DNA from: Sphaerulina vaccinii
Lineage: Eukaryota > Ascomycota > Dothideomycetes > Mycosphaerellales > Mycosphaerellaceae
Direction of reading: 5' to 3'
Assembly (NCBI GenBank): GCA_022570795.1
Contig: JAKUDP010000025.1
Coordinates: 697,001 to 761,000, forward strand
DNA length: 64,000 nt
Below the pieces are notes generated by a model. It had not been told where the DNA came from. It made no database searches and saw only the letters and a list, made by a program, of their open reading frames with translations. This document shows positions 55,533 through 64,000 of this stretch, one piece after another. A program made the translations under genes and the position numbers. Within the stretch, counting starts at the first letter, position 1; each line of letters starts with the position of its first letter.

Positions 55533-56231
55533 CTACTTCGCAACATCACTATAATCAACACTCAACTCATCCTTCCTCTGCTTTTCCGTCTCCTTCCCCA
55601 CAGTAGGATAAAACGTAATCCTACTACCATCTCCCTTATACTCCTTCAATTCCATGTCTGGCAAGATGTAAGCATCACCTCTTACAACATCAACCGCTTC
55701 ACCTTCACTCCCAAAGGCAATATCCATTTGTCCACCTAGCACGAAACCTAATTTCTCAGCTACTCTACCAGATTTTCTGTTATTTGCAAGAGTACCGATC
55801 CACATCTTCTCGATGCCGATTTTCTCTTGCCAGAAGTTCTTGACTGCGATTCCGGCTTCGGAGGCGTAGCCTTGATTCCAGAAAGGTTTTAGCAAAGCGT
55901 ATCCAATGTCTGGCATTTGGATCTCGGGACGAAAGGATACTCCTACGAAGCCGATGACTTCAGCTGGATTGTCTTTGAGACATATGAGATGATAGAGTCT
56001 TTCAGGTGGGTCGGCGAGCTTGGCACAGAGTGCTTTGATAGGTGCATAGATCTTGTGTTTGTGTCGTATGTCTTCGATAGTGTTCATTGCTAGGCGAGCT
56101 TGACCACCTCGCGAGGCGTGTTCATCGTTGTAGATTTTTATTATGTTGAGACAATCTTCGTCGTTGGAGGGATCTGCGAAGTTGAGGATTAGGCGAGGGG
56201 TTTCTAGGTGGAGAGGATAGGTGGCTGTCAT
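55533..56231 (-). CDS. GNAT acetyltransferase (RimJ/RimL-like)
   Basis: Single exon, 232 aa from MTATYPLHLETPRLILNFAD, the usual opening (LETPRLIL) of the RimJ/RimL-type GNAT subgroup. Further signatures: EVIGFVGVSFRPEIQMPDIG, LKPFWNQGYASEAGIAVKNF (motif A), IGTLANNRKSGRVAEKLGFV. Complete GNAT fold, so probably active; acceptor substrate unknown. Convergent with the ankyrin gene. Confidence 0.85.
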   Translation of the reverse strand: MTATYPLHLETPRLILNFADPSNDEDCLNIIKIYNDEHASRGGQARLAMNTIEDIRHKHKIYAPIKALCAKLADPPERLYHLICLKDNPAEVIGFVGVSFRPEIQMPDIGYALLKPFWNQGYASEAGIAVKNFWQEKIGIEKMWIGTLANNRKSGRVAEKLGFVLGGQMDIAFGSEGEAVDVVRGDAYILPDMELKEYKGDGSRITFYPTVGKETEKQRKDELSVDYSDVAK

Positions 56232-56571
56232 TGTCGTGAGCGTTGTACTTCTATTGAAGTCGAGGAGCTTCTCGGAGTCAAGGACTATTTAAGCTGGTCG
56301 GATGAAATTGTTTTCAACGAATGCTGAAGGATTCGTGATGTGTAAGCCAGATCGCCAGAAAGCCTCAGAGCTCTAGCCTCATGCATGCCACTCCTACGCC
56401 GTAGCGTAGTACTGTAGGGTTGCGGCTGAATTGAATGCAGCTGAAGACAGTCATGGTGCGAATTGTGGGACAGTGTATCGAGTCAACGCAGACATCGATG
56501 CGACTTAAGATCTTCTAAGCTCCGATATCTTCGACAATGTCGTGTCTCTGCTCATCGCCAGTGGTACTGCT
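56232..56571. other. Intergenic
   Basis: 340 bp between two minus-strand genes; nothing recognised. Confidence 0.4.
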
Positions 56572-58329
56572 TCACCAGATCTCGAATGCCTCATTTTCAG
56601 CAGAATCGTGGGCTTCGACAGCCTCGCCATCCATGATGCCATGGATATATGCCTGTCCAACAAGTAGCCAGTGGTCTTCTTCCTCTCTCAGCACTACAGG
56701 CACCTGCGACCCGTGTAGAATGCAGACTCGATCTCCAGGCTCTATGCTAAAAGCACATAGGCCTAGATGTCCTGACGAGGTTGTGAACAGACGTCGCTGC
56801 CATGTCATGGCGTCCAGTATAGAATCCTGTAGCTTGAAAGCGTTGACATATGCAGCTGGAAAGTCCTCGATGTGGCCTCCACGTTCTGCTGACCAGTCCC
56901 CCCATACTTCTCGAAAATCTGCTTTGAGGACTTTACAGAAGGCTTCAAAACGTGTACAGCCGCTCGGGTACTTGCTCTCGTCTGGTCTTGCTAAGGCAGT
57001 CCAGCTGGCCCAGTACATAGCAGTATCGTATACAAAGGCTTCGCGCGTGCATGACACAGCTTCAACGTCCTCGAAGTGGAAGCCGCAAGCAGTGAGTACG
57101 CCGAACGCTGGAATGAGAGAGCGGGCACTAACCAGTCCTCGGTCAGCATTGAACAGGCTTCTCTCCTCCTTCAGAGTACCGTCTTCGCGATTCCAGACCC
57201 GGTCGTACTGATAGAATGGCTGAGGTATGCGGTGGTGTTGGACTGTCCAGTCTGGTACCCAGCTTGGCACTTCATGGTCCCGATCGATGCCGGCGCTACC
57301 AAGACACATCAAGCTGTTTTGTATCTCTATGATGGCGCTAGCGGCCCTGGTGTAGGTCTCCTCGACGGAAAGAGTGTAGTCGGGTTGCAGCTGAAGCACG
57401 CCGCTTTCGATGGCGATTCCTAGAACGCAGTAGACCTTGTCTCGAGGATCAGTGGCCACAGACGTTCTCGACCTCACCAACATCGAGTATAGACTTTCAT
57501 AGTATATATTGCCGCTTCTGCGGCCTCTGATGTAGTCAATGGTAGCTATGTCTTCGCTTGCGACACCACGAAGATCTGCAAGATGCTCCATATCATTGTT
57601 CGTCGAGGCCGTAAGAAGTGTGTTATTGGCCTTGCTGAAAATATGCCATGATACAGTCTGAGTGCCATAGCAGACCAATGTACGTTCGCGCATTGGTGTG
57701 CTCGCTTCTTGTATAATCCACGCTCGATTCCAGTAGTCGGATCTAAGTACTGAGCCAACATCAAAAGTCAGCGTCTCATACAATGTTTCCATGTAGACAT
57801 CCTTGTTGCCAATTCTGCATGTGGTGTCCGGCATATGTCCTTGACTTAGTCGACACTCATCGCCGCAGTCGAGGTCTGCAATTTCTGCCAGCAGCTCGAA
57901 TGCATCATCAGTTCCAGACTCTACTTCACCCAGCCATACGACAATATGACTCGCACCTTCGTAGATGTCTTTCATGAGGCGGACCTGCTTACTGCGTTCG
58001 ACATTATCTTCCTGGTTAATACAGACGGCATCAATCCAGAGCCAGCCGAAAGCCCATTGTGAGTTTTCATCATCTGTGGCCTGGCGACTCTGCACTTCTC
58101 GTGCGAATGTCTCGACGCTCGCCGTGACACCCAAAGCATGGCCGTCTGCTGGTATAGAGCAATCGCGGTCACTAGCACCCCATCTGTAAGACAGAGCAGT
58201 GTAGGGCGGGGCTTGTCCGAGTGAGAAGGACGCGAGAGTTGCAAGCAAATCGCCGTCTGAGCTTGACTTGAATCTGACCAGGCGAATGGTATAGTCTCTC
58301 AGCTTGTCGTACTTGTATCTGGTCGCCAT
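56572..58329 (-). CDS. HET-domain heterokaryon incompatibility-type protein
   Basis: Single exon, 585 aa. The HET domain spans about residues 42-210 with its three blocks: YTALSYRWGASDRDC, FGWLWIDAVCINQEDNVERSKQV, IYEGASHIVVWLGE, followed by YWNRAWIIQEAS. Further on TSVATDPRDKVYCVLGIA and PDYTLSVEETYTRAA are the conserved post-HET segments, and the C-terminus GDRVCILHGSQVPVVLREEE is the usual tail. HET proteins trigger non-self recognition cell death in filamentous ascomycetes; whether this copy does is unknown. All blocks are intact. Confidence 0.93.
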   Translation of the reverse strand: MATRYKYDKLRDYTIRLVRFKSSSDGDLLATLASFSLGQAPPYTALSYRWGASDRDCSIPADGHALGVTASVETFAREVQSRQATDDENSQWAFGWLWIDAVCINQEDNVERSKQVRLMKDIYEGASHIVVWLGEVESGTDDAFELLAEIADLDCGDECRLSQGHMPDTTCRIGNKDVYMETLYETLTFDVGSVLRSDYWNRAWIIQEASTPMRERTLVCYGTQTVSWHIFSKANNTLLTASTNNDMEHLADLRGVASEDIATIDYIRGRRSGNIYYESLYSMLVRSRTSVATDPRDKVYCVLGIAIESGVLQLQPDYTLSVEETYTRAASAIIEIQNSLMCLGSAGIDRDHEVPSWVPDWTVQHHRIPQPFYQYDRVWNREDGTLKEERSLFNADRGLVSARSLIPAFGVLTACGFHFEDVEAVSCTREAFVYDTAMYWASWTALARPDESKYPSGCTRFEAFCKVLKADFREVWGDWSAERGGHIEDFPAAYVNAFKLQDSILDAMTWQRRLFTTSSGHLGLCAFSIEPGDRVCILHGSQVPVVLREEEDHWLLVGQAYIHGIMDGEAVEAHDSAENEAFEIW

Positions 58330-58729
58330 ACAGATCGCGTGGCATTCTCGAAAGCTGTTCCTGTTTCTGACAGCATGCCCAAGACGACAACAGCGTGATA
58401 ACGTCGTGGCGCGAGCTAGTATGCGAGAGCCTGTACGTGATCACGTTGGATGCGAGACCATACTCGATAGCAAATGTCTTCGAAATGGTAAGACAACAAA
58501 CAGGTACAGAAACAGACGCAGACGCGAAGTGAACCTGAAAAGCGCAGGCATCTCCGCCAAGGCCACGCTAGAATTAAACTTTTTGATATGCGGGAAGCAG
58601 ATCCACATCGTCACACGATCTCTTCTTCTTCACTACCTCCCACAGCTCCTTCCACCGTCCTGCACCACGGGCACCGCCACCATTCCTTACACCTAGAACT
58701 CCTTCAATGCCCACCGGAGACTCTTCAAC
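58330..58729. promoter_or_regulatory. Divergent promoter region HET gene / rrn3
   Basis: 400 bp between the two start codons; the right 120 bp is pyrimidine-rich (TCTTCTTC, CTCC tracts) as in fungal core promoters of housekeeping genes. Confidence 0.4.
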
Positions 58730-60778
58730 ATGGTCTCCCTCGCGGCTCCAGTTGGCGCGATGCCGCCGCCACCTACGCCTCTCTCGAAGCGCCCCACGAT
58801 GGGCTTAAAACGCGATTCTTCATATCTAGACACCGACGACGAGGCTGGCCTCTCACAAACGACAAAAAGACTAAAGGTCGAATTCAGCGACGATGTAGAG
58901 ATCCGCATTATCGGAGACGACACGGACAAGACCTTCGAATGGGTCAAGGAAAAAGTTCGCTCCGCCATACACAGCCATCTCGCAACTGGCGAGGCCAAAG
59001 ACGATGCAGAGTATGCCAAACTGCTGCATTTACTGGGCGAAGATGCCTACTCGAGTGATGCTCCAACCACGAATTTGCTCAAGAAGTACATCCAGGCCAT
59101 GATCCCTCATGTGAGCGTTCTAGGCCAGTGCAGCAAGCTGGTCCTGGCCGTGCTCGACCTCTCATGGCTCGGACGTGACGAGAGCTTCGCGCAGATCTAT
59201 GGAGAGTTCTTACGCGTTTTGGTCAACACGCATGGCAAGTTCACTCATCACATGATGGAGGGAATGGTGTCAAACTTCGAACGACTACCGGCGTCCATGG
59301 GCAGATTGCCTGGCGAGGATCTGATCGATCGAGCGACGATGTTCGAGAGACTGCACGAGGTCATCGAGGCCATCATCTCACGCGTACCTTCGGCAGGCAG
59401 TGCATTGCTCCGAGTGCTCAAGAGCCAGTTTCCGAATGATTTGTCGACTGCCAAAGGATACCTACAATATCAGCGACATATGCTTCGACTTGCCAAAGCC
59501 ATGCCTGAGATCAAAGGCGAGATCATGTCACTGATCATGCAGCGTCTGGTCGATATTGACGTACAAATACAACAAGACATTGAGGATCTGGAAGATGAGG
59601 CAGAAGAACGTCTGCTACAGCGTGATCGAAAATTATCAGGAGCTGCAGCAGACGAGGACGACGACAGCGACGACGACGACATGTCCGAATCAGAAATGAC
59701 TACAACAGACGAAGAAACAAAGCTGAGAGACCTTCGATTGAAAGTCGCAAAGATGGACGGAACACAAGATCTGCTGTTCGAACACTATCAGCCTGCATTC
59801 ACGCCAAGATCGTCGCCGAGAACGAATGATGCTTACCAGGAGCTACTCTCCCATTTCGACAACTTCATAATGCCACATCGATCGAGACATGCGCAGTTCC
59901 TGCTGTTCCACTTTGCGCAGTACTCTTCGGCATACTCGGAGGACTTCATCAATCGATTCATCAAACGCACTAAGGAACGAGACGTCGCAGCGCCACTACG
60001 TCTCCAAGCGTGCGCATATGTGGCTAGCTTCACAGCACGAGCTTCACATCTGCCTATGCATCTCGTGCAAAGAGTGTTCATCGAGCTTGGCCAAGTGATG
60101 GACGAACTGCGATACGTCTACGAGCCAAAGAGCCACGGACCCGACCGCAAGATGTACGGCATGTACTACGCCATTGCCCAGGCACTGCTCTACATCTTCT
60201 GCTTCAGATGGCGTGACCTGATCGATCGCAGCAAGCTTAAGGATATGACCGAGGAAGATATGATCGCTGAACATCGTGACCTACCATGGATCGCAGGAGT
60301 GAAGGAGACGTTGAGCCGCAACATCAATTCAGCCCTCAACCCACTCAAGGTCTGCTCTCCGGCCATCGTTGGAGAATTTGCAAAGATCGCATTGCATCTG
60401 CGCTTCGTCTATGTTTTCTCTTTGATCGACAACAACAAGCGGGTTCGACTAGGACAAGCTCCTCACTTGTACAACCTTACTGGCGGACTCGATGTGGGCA
60501 GAAGAGAAACTGCATGGGATCGCAAGACTGGCGATTCGCACCACCAGCTCGAAGCTTACTTTCCATTCGACCCGTACCACCTGCCACAGAGCAAAAGATG
60601 GATCGAAGGGGAATTCAATGAATGGCAGCTCCCCCAAGGATTGAAGAACGACGATGAGGATGAGGATAGCAATGATGATGAAGAGGAGGAAGAGGAGAGC
60701 GACGATGATTCGATACCAGAGGACAACTTTGCTGTGCAACCGCTTTCTTCAATGGGAATCGCATTGATAAGTGGATGA
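58730..60778 (+). CDS. rrn3: RNA polymerase I initiation factor Rrn3 (TIF-IA)
   Basis: HEAT-repeat factor that binds and activates RNA polymerase I for rDNA transcription. Single exon, 682 aa. Family regions: KKYIQAMIPHVSVLGQCSK, FTHHMMEGMVSNFERLPAS, GYLQYQRHMLRLAKAMPEIK, HSRHAQFLLFHFAQYS-type block (RSRHAQFLLFHFAQYSSAY), YAIAQALLYIFCFRWRDL, HLRFVYVFSLIDNNKRV, LEAYFPFDPYHLPQSKRWIE. An acidic Ser loop (DEDDDSDDDDMSESEMTT, about 305) and an acidic stretch near the C-terminus match other Rrn3 proteins and are phospho-regulated there. Functionally linked to AC40 at 42188. Confidence 0.93.
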   Translation: MVSLAAPVGAMPPPPTPLSKRPTMGLKRDSSYLDTDDEAGLSQTTKRLKVEFSDDVEIRIIGDDTDKTFEWVKEKVRSAIHSHLATGEAKDDAEYAKLLHLLGEDAYSSDAPTTNLLKKYIQAMIPHVSVLGQCSKLVLAVLDLSWLGRDESFAQIYGEFLRVLVNTHGKFTHHMMEGMVSNFERLPASMGRLPGEDLIDRATMFERLHEVIEAIISRVPSAGSALLRVLKSQFPNDLSTAKGYLQYQRHMLRLAKAMPEIKGEIMSLIMQRLVDIDVQIQQDIEDLEDEAEERLLQRDRKLSGAAADEDDDSDDDDMSESEMTTTDEETKLRDLRLKVAKMDGTQDLLFEHYQPAFTPRSSPRTNDAYQELLSHFDNFIMPHRSRHAQFLLFHFAQYSSAYSEDFINRFIKRTKERDVAAPLRLQACAYVASFTARASHLPMHLVQRVFIELGQVMDELRYVYEPKSHGPDRKMYGMYYAIAQALLYIFCFRWRDLIDRSKLKDMTEEDMIAEHRDLPWIAGVKETLSRNINSALNPLKVCSPAIVGEFAKIALHLRFVYVFSLIDNNKRVRLGQAPHLYNLTGGLDVGRRETAWDRKTGDSHHQLEAYFPFDPYHLPQSKRWIEGEFNEWQLPQGLKNDDEDEDSNDDEEEEEESDDDSIPEDNFAVQPLSSMGIALISG

Positions 60779-61249
60779 ATTTATGGATAACAGGACAAAA
60801 AGTGCAACTCAGCGTTTGAGCGATGGAGTTTGGGACGTTTCTTTTGCATAGCGTGGAGTTCAGGGATGATGGGGCGCTTTTATGATCACAGCGTTTCGAC
60901 TTGAGCATCAGCGTGGCATATTGCGACTTGTTAGGGATGAAGATGGAAGAATGGTAACTTGAGGCAACTAAACCTTGTTCACACTCATTGTTGTAGAGCT
61001 CAAATGTTATTCTGCTAACACATCCTTCTCGGAAGACATTCCTCCCTTCATCAGTTCTCAAGCCACCCAGACAAGAGGCCTGTAGTCTTGATCGATCCAA
61101 AAAGTGTACCAAGCAAAGGCCAAAGCAAGAGCTGCACCGAAGATGAGTTCGAACATTGTTGCTAGGCTTTAGTGGAGTTGGTAGCGTTTGCAAGAAGCAG
61201 AGGCTAGCATTGTGGAAAAGCGATGTAAGTTATCGTGGCTATGAATTCG
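60779..61249. other. rrn3 3' flank
   Basis: Mostly non-coding; contains the 32-codon frame listed at 61058-61156. Confidence 0.4.
61058..61156 (-). CDS. Possible single-pass membrane micropeptide
   Basis: A 32-aa frame, starting MFELIFGAALALAFAWYTFW and ending in a charged and aromatic tail (IDQDYRPLVWVA). One clear hydrophobic helix. A GT at the Trp codon near its end could be a donor that extends the protein downstream. No family recognised; short frames like this arise by chance, so low confidence. Confidence 0.25.
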   Translation of the reverse strand: MFELIFGAALALAFAWYTFWIDQDYRPLVWVA

Positions 61250-61462
61250 CCACTGCCACTATGACCGTACAGCGTGATGTGTGGCGCGAGTTCCAATATG
61301 GTACAAGGGAGAATTGAGAATGGAGAATTGAGAAGAGAAGTATTGCCTCCTGTCGTTGTGCATGTGGACTGCCTATGCATATATACCATCACATTTGTCA
61401 TACAAGATACTGATCAAACCGATCGCACAGCTACTCACAGCATCACTGACTTGCAGCCCCCC

Positions 61463-61714
61463 ATGTCTAACCCTTTCTCACACCAGCTCTGGGGCTACAA
61501 CCCCAATGGCAACCCTCCGCACCCAGGCTATGGCTACGGCTATGCAGGCTACTACGGCGGCAGCCCGAACTATGGATACAATACGCTCGGCGAAAGCAGA
61601 AGCGGATGGCCTGGTTATACCACAGCGCAGAGCTACAATATCACAGCGCAGAGATGGCCTACAGGTAATAACTCCGGGCCATACTGGAACATGATACTAG
61701 GTACTCCTCTATAA
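61463..61714 (+). CDS. Small Gly/Tyr-rich protein, copy 1
   Basis: 83 aa, MSNPFSHQLWGYNPNGNPPH, then a GY-rich core (PGYGYGYAGYYGGSPNYGYN). Such GY-rich low-complexity cores occur in structural or phase-separating proteins; no family name can be given. A CACTGACTTGCAG just upstream could be a 3' splice site, so an upstream exon is possible. Confidence 0.45.
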   Translation: MSNPFSHQLWGYNPNGNPPHPGYGYGYAGYYGGSPNYGYNTLGESRSGWPGYTTAQSYNITAQRWPTGNNSGPYWNMILGTPL

Positions 61715-61932
61715 TTGTATATCAAATCGCCACTGCCACTGCCACTGTGACCATAGTATGCAATACGCGGCGAGACTCCTCGTAGCATCAAGATGAAAGA
61801 CCTCGCCTCTTGTCGTTGTGCATAAGGAGTGATATAGCATATATATCGTCATCTCACACAGATCCTAGCTAGCCCACTCACAAAGCAACTGACTGACTGA
61901 CTAACCTGCCACTTATCAGCACTTTAGCCACA

Positions 61933-62163
61933 ATTTCCAACCTATTCTCACACCAGCTCTGGGGGTACAACCCCGACGGGTACCCTTCGCGACCAGGCTA
62001 CGGCTATAGCTATGCCGGATACTACGGCGGAAATCCCAATTCAGGCTACAACGGACAAGGTCGAAGTAAGAACGGCTCAGCATGGCACGCCTACCAGGGA
62101 GACAGCAGGGCGTTCGGACCTGGTTCGAATGGACGCTCTCGTGGTTTCGGCCACTTCTACTAA
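61933..62163 (+). pseudogene. Gly/Tyr-rich copy 2, start codon lost
   Basis: Frame-aligned with copy 1, but ATG TCT AAC reads ATT TCC AAC here; no in-frame ATG lies between the preceding stop and the core. The rest is open for 76 codons (core PGYGYSYAGYYGGNPNSGYN) and ends ...RSRGFGHFY. Either a pseudogene or a gene whose start lies in an upstream exon (a CTAAC...TATCAG acceptor-like site precedes it). Its stop overlaps that of the next gene by two bases. Confidence 0.5.
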
Positions 62164-64000
62164 AGCTTCGGCTTGCCAGAATTCTCATCTCTAACAACAA
62201 TCCCCTTCATCCTCTTCGGATCCCGATCCCCAGCCTTCAAAACCCTTCTCAACAATTTACCCGTCGGACTCTTTGGAATAGTTTGAGTAAACTCCACCTC
62301 TTTCAACCATTTATATCTACTCTTACTTTCTTGGACATGTCTTAGTAGCTCTGTTCCTAATCTTTCACTTTCCCCATACCCACTTCTGAGTACAACGTAA
62401 GCTTTAGGTTTCTCTCCAGAATAATCATCCGGTATTCCGAGTACAGCACAGTCCTCCACTGCTTCATGTCCTTGTAGAGCGTCTTCGAGCTCAGCAGGAG
62501 CGACTTGTTGGCCTCGGACTTTGATCATTTCTTTTATTCTGTCTTCAATGTGAAGGAGGCCTTCGGAATCGATGTGGCCTACGTCGCCGGTGTGGAAGAA
62601 TCCTTCTGTATCGAAAGTCTCAGCTGTGGCGTGTGGGTTGTTCAGGTAGCCCATAGCGATCTGTGGACCTTTTGCGCAAATTTCTCCTGTTTCGTTTGGT
62701 CCAAGTTCTTTTGTAGGATCACTGAGATCTAGGACTTTGGCTGTTGTGTTTGCGCATAACTTACCAGCAGTGTTGGCGTATTTGTAGTCGTAGTAGTCTG
62801 GGGGGTGGCATGAGATGCAGGCTGTGGACTCCGTAGCTCCATAACCTTGCCTGAACCCAGTGTTGGGGAATTTCTGATGTAGAAGTTGGATAATCTCAGC
62901 TGGCGTTGGAGCGGAACCTGAACTCCATCTTCGTACGATGAGTTGGAGGTCTGGAAGGTATCGTTGTACGACTGTGTCGCGTACGACTCGGATTATGATC
63001 GGTGGGACCAAAATGAGCTCGCGTATACGATAGTCGATGATGGTTCTGAGCATGGATTCCATGTCGAATGACGGAAGCATTATTGAGGAGCCGTTCATGA
63101 ATACTGGGTAGTGGATGTAGCGGACTAGACCTGTTATGTGGAAGAGGGGAGTCACGGCGAGCATTTGTTGTTGTTCGCCTGGGTCGAGGACTTGGAGTTG
63201 GCGGAGTTGGTGGCATTGGGCCTGTTATGAAGTCAGTAACATCCCAGGAGGAGGGTAGTTCTATACTAAGGAGGTATTCATACAATGATGTTGTGATGTG
63301 ACAGCATCACGGCCTTTGGTAAGCCCGTAGTTCCTGAGGAGAAGTTCAAGTATCCACATATCTCTTTGTTAATCTTGCCAGCAGGTATGCTGTAGTGTCG
63401 CGGTGCTGTGTAAGTTGAGCCAAGCTTGATGAGCTGCTGGACACTAGTGACGCCTTGCCCTTCACCTTCGAGCAGGAACACGTGGTCGGAAGACATGCCT
63501 GCATGCTTTGCAGCAGCCAGAGCCACGCTGAGCGATCCAGGCAGTGTGAACAAGAACTTAGTCTTTGCGGTCTTCAATGCATCTGTGATTCGTCACACGA
63601 ATATTAGCGAGTGTCTCGATTGTGTCTCCTTGGTGAGTTAGAAACTTGTCTCCAAGTATGCCGCCCGAGGCTGTGAGATCTCAGTAGAGACGAGGAGATC
63701 TGACGATCAGCTTACTTACATGTCATTTCATCAACGTTGTAGCCTGGCGACGCACCATTAACACGTCCACCTGCTCGAATCGCTGCCCATAGAGCTACAG
63801 GATACCATACAGTGTTCGAGGCAAGGATCGATATCGTGTCTCCAGTTTCGAAGCCATACTTGCAAACGAGGGCAGTGCTGAGCTTGGTAGCAACATCTTT
63901 GACTTCGGCATAGTCCAGTTTCTCTTTGGTGATGGCGTTCTCATATCGGCCTAGAGGAAACTCTGTCGATGAGGAGTGTAGGGGCGAGTGCTCTTGAGTT
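62160..64000 (-). CDS. Acyl-CoA synthetase, 4-coumarate-CoA-ligase-like (5' end outside window)
   Basis: ATP-dependent acid:CoA ligase of the adenylate-forming family. Exons visible: 64000 (partial)-63720, 63582-63284 and 63221-62160, about 547 aa in view. Signatures: the AMP-binding P-loop YLNFSSGTTGLPKAVMLSHH, AVTPLFHITGLV, RQGYGATESTA, GFFHTGDVGHIDSEGLL, IEDRIKEMIKVRGQQVAP and the catalytic-Lys block TIPKSPTGKLLRRVL. The C-terminus is KPKL, which may be a weak peroxisomal PTS1 (PKL). Substrate cannot be fixed from sequence: aromatic or medium-chain acids are typical for this subgroup. The first 137-nt intron is longer than most here. Confidence 0.9.

Larger units (their letters stand above)
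61250..62163 (+). repeat. Tandem duplication of a whole small gene
   Basis: Two direct copies, about 61250-61714 and 61725-62163. Shared segments include GCCACTGCCACT(R)TGACC, CTCTTGTCGTTGTGCAT-like leader, GCATATATAYCRTCA, and the coding core (TTCTCACACCAGCTCTGGGG). Copies have diverged, mostly in the 3' half of the coding sequence. Confidence 0.75.

Overview
This window is nuclear DNA of a filamentous ascomycete. The genes are intron-poor, with mostly 48-110 nt GT-AG introns carrying CTAAC/CTGAC-like branch sites. The gene set includes a CCAAT-binding HapC, Hos3-type deacetylase, HET-domain protein, tyrosinase, CE5 cutinase-like esterase and a 2EXR/F-box-like protein. It best fits a Dothideomycete, possibly Mycosphaerellales, but that rank is inference from gene style and not from a search. 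Splice sites were placed by reading-frame continuity and family conservation; transcript ends were not visible.

Layout. 0-8.2 kb: housekeeping genes vps36 (-), a Thp3-like SAC3/GANP gene (+) and the polarity scaffold bem1 (+). 8.6-10.5 kb: a protein-free stretch holding eight tandem, diverged units that look like a family of RNA polymerase III small RNA genes. Each has a TATA box at constant spacing, a perfect tRNA-type A box, a T-run terminator and a terminal helix and hairpin that covary between copies. I do not recognise this family; it is the most interesting part of the window. 11-23 kb: cmc2 (-) and prefoldin-2 (+) share a promoter, then hapC, a WW-like/GQNN-repeat protein, rtc4, mitochondrial ribosomal mL53 and an amino acid permease. 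23-36 kb: a conserved unknown, a Gag-like/2EXR fusion, the Hos3 deacetylase, a short-chain dehydrogenase and a large protein built on a 2OG-Fe(II)-dioxygenase fold that seems to lack its iron ligands.

36.9 kb: a tRNA-Tyr(GUA) gene with its normal 15-nt intron plus a second, 53-nt insert between nucleotides 30 and 31 that has every hallmark of a spliceosomal GT-AG intron. 37.6-45 kb: a small membrane protein, a small GPI-type secreted protein, an acetyltransferase, complex I 49-kDa subunit and RNA polymerase I/III subunit AC40 (divergent pair), and a DUF7587-type gene. 45.9-51 kb: tyrosinase, CE5 esterase and an NTF2-like small protein, an accessory-looking stretch. 51.5-64 kb: monopolin subunit Csm1, an ankyrin protein, an acetyltransferase, a HET protein, RRN3, a tandemly duplicated Gly/Tyr-rich small gene (second copy lacks its start codon), and an acyl-CoA synthetase running off the right edge.

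Working relations: AC40 and RRN3 both serve ribosomal RNA synthesis; complex I 49 kDa, Cmc2 and mL53 serve mitochondrial respiration; ankyrin, HET, tyrosinase and esterase genes form the accessory, environment-facing part.
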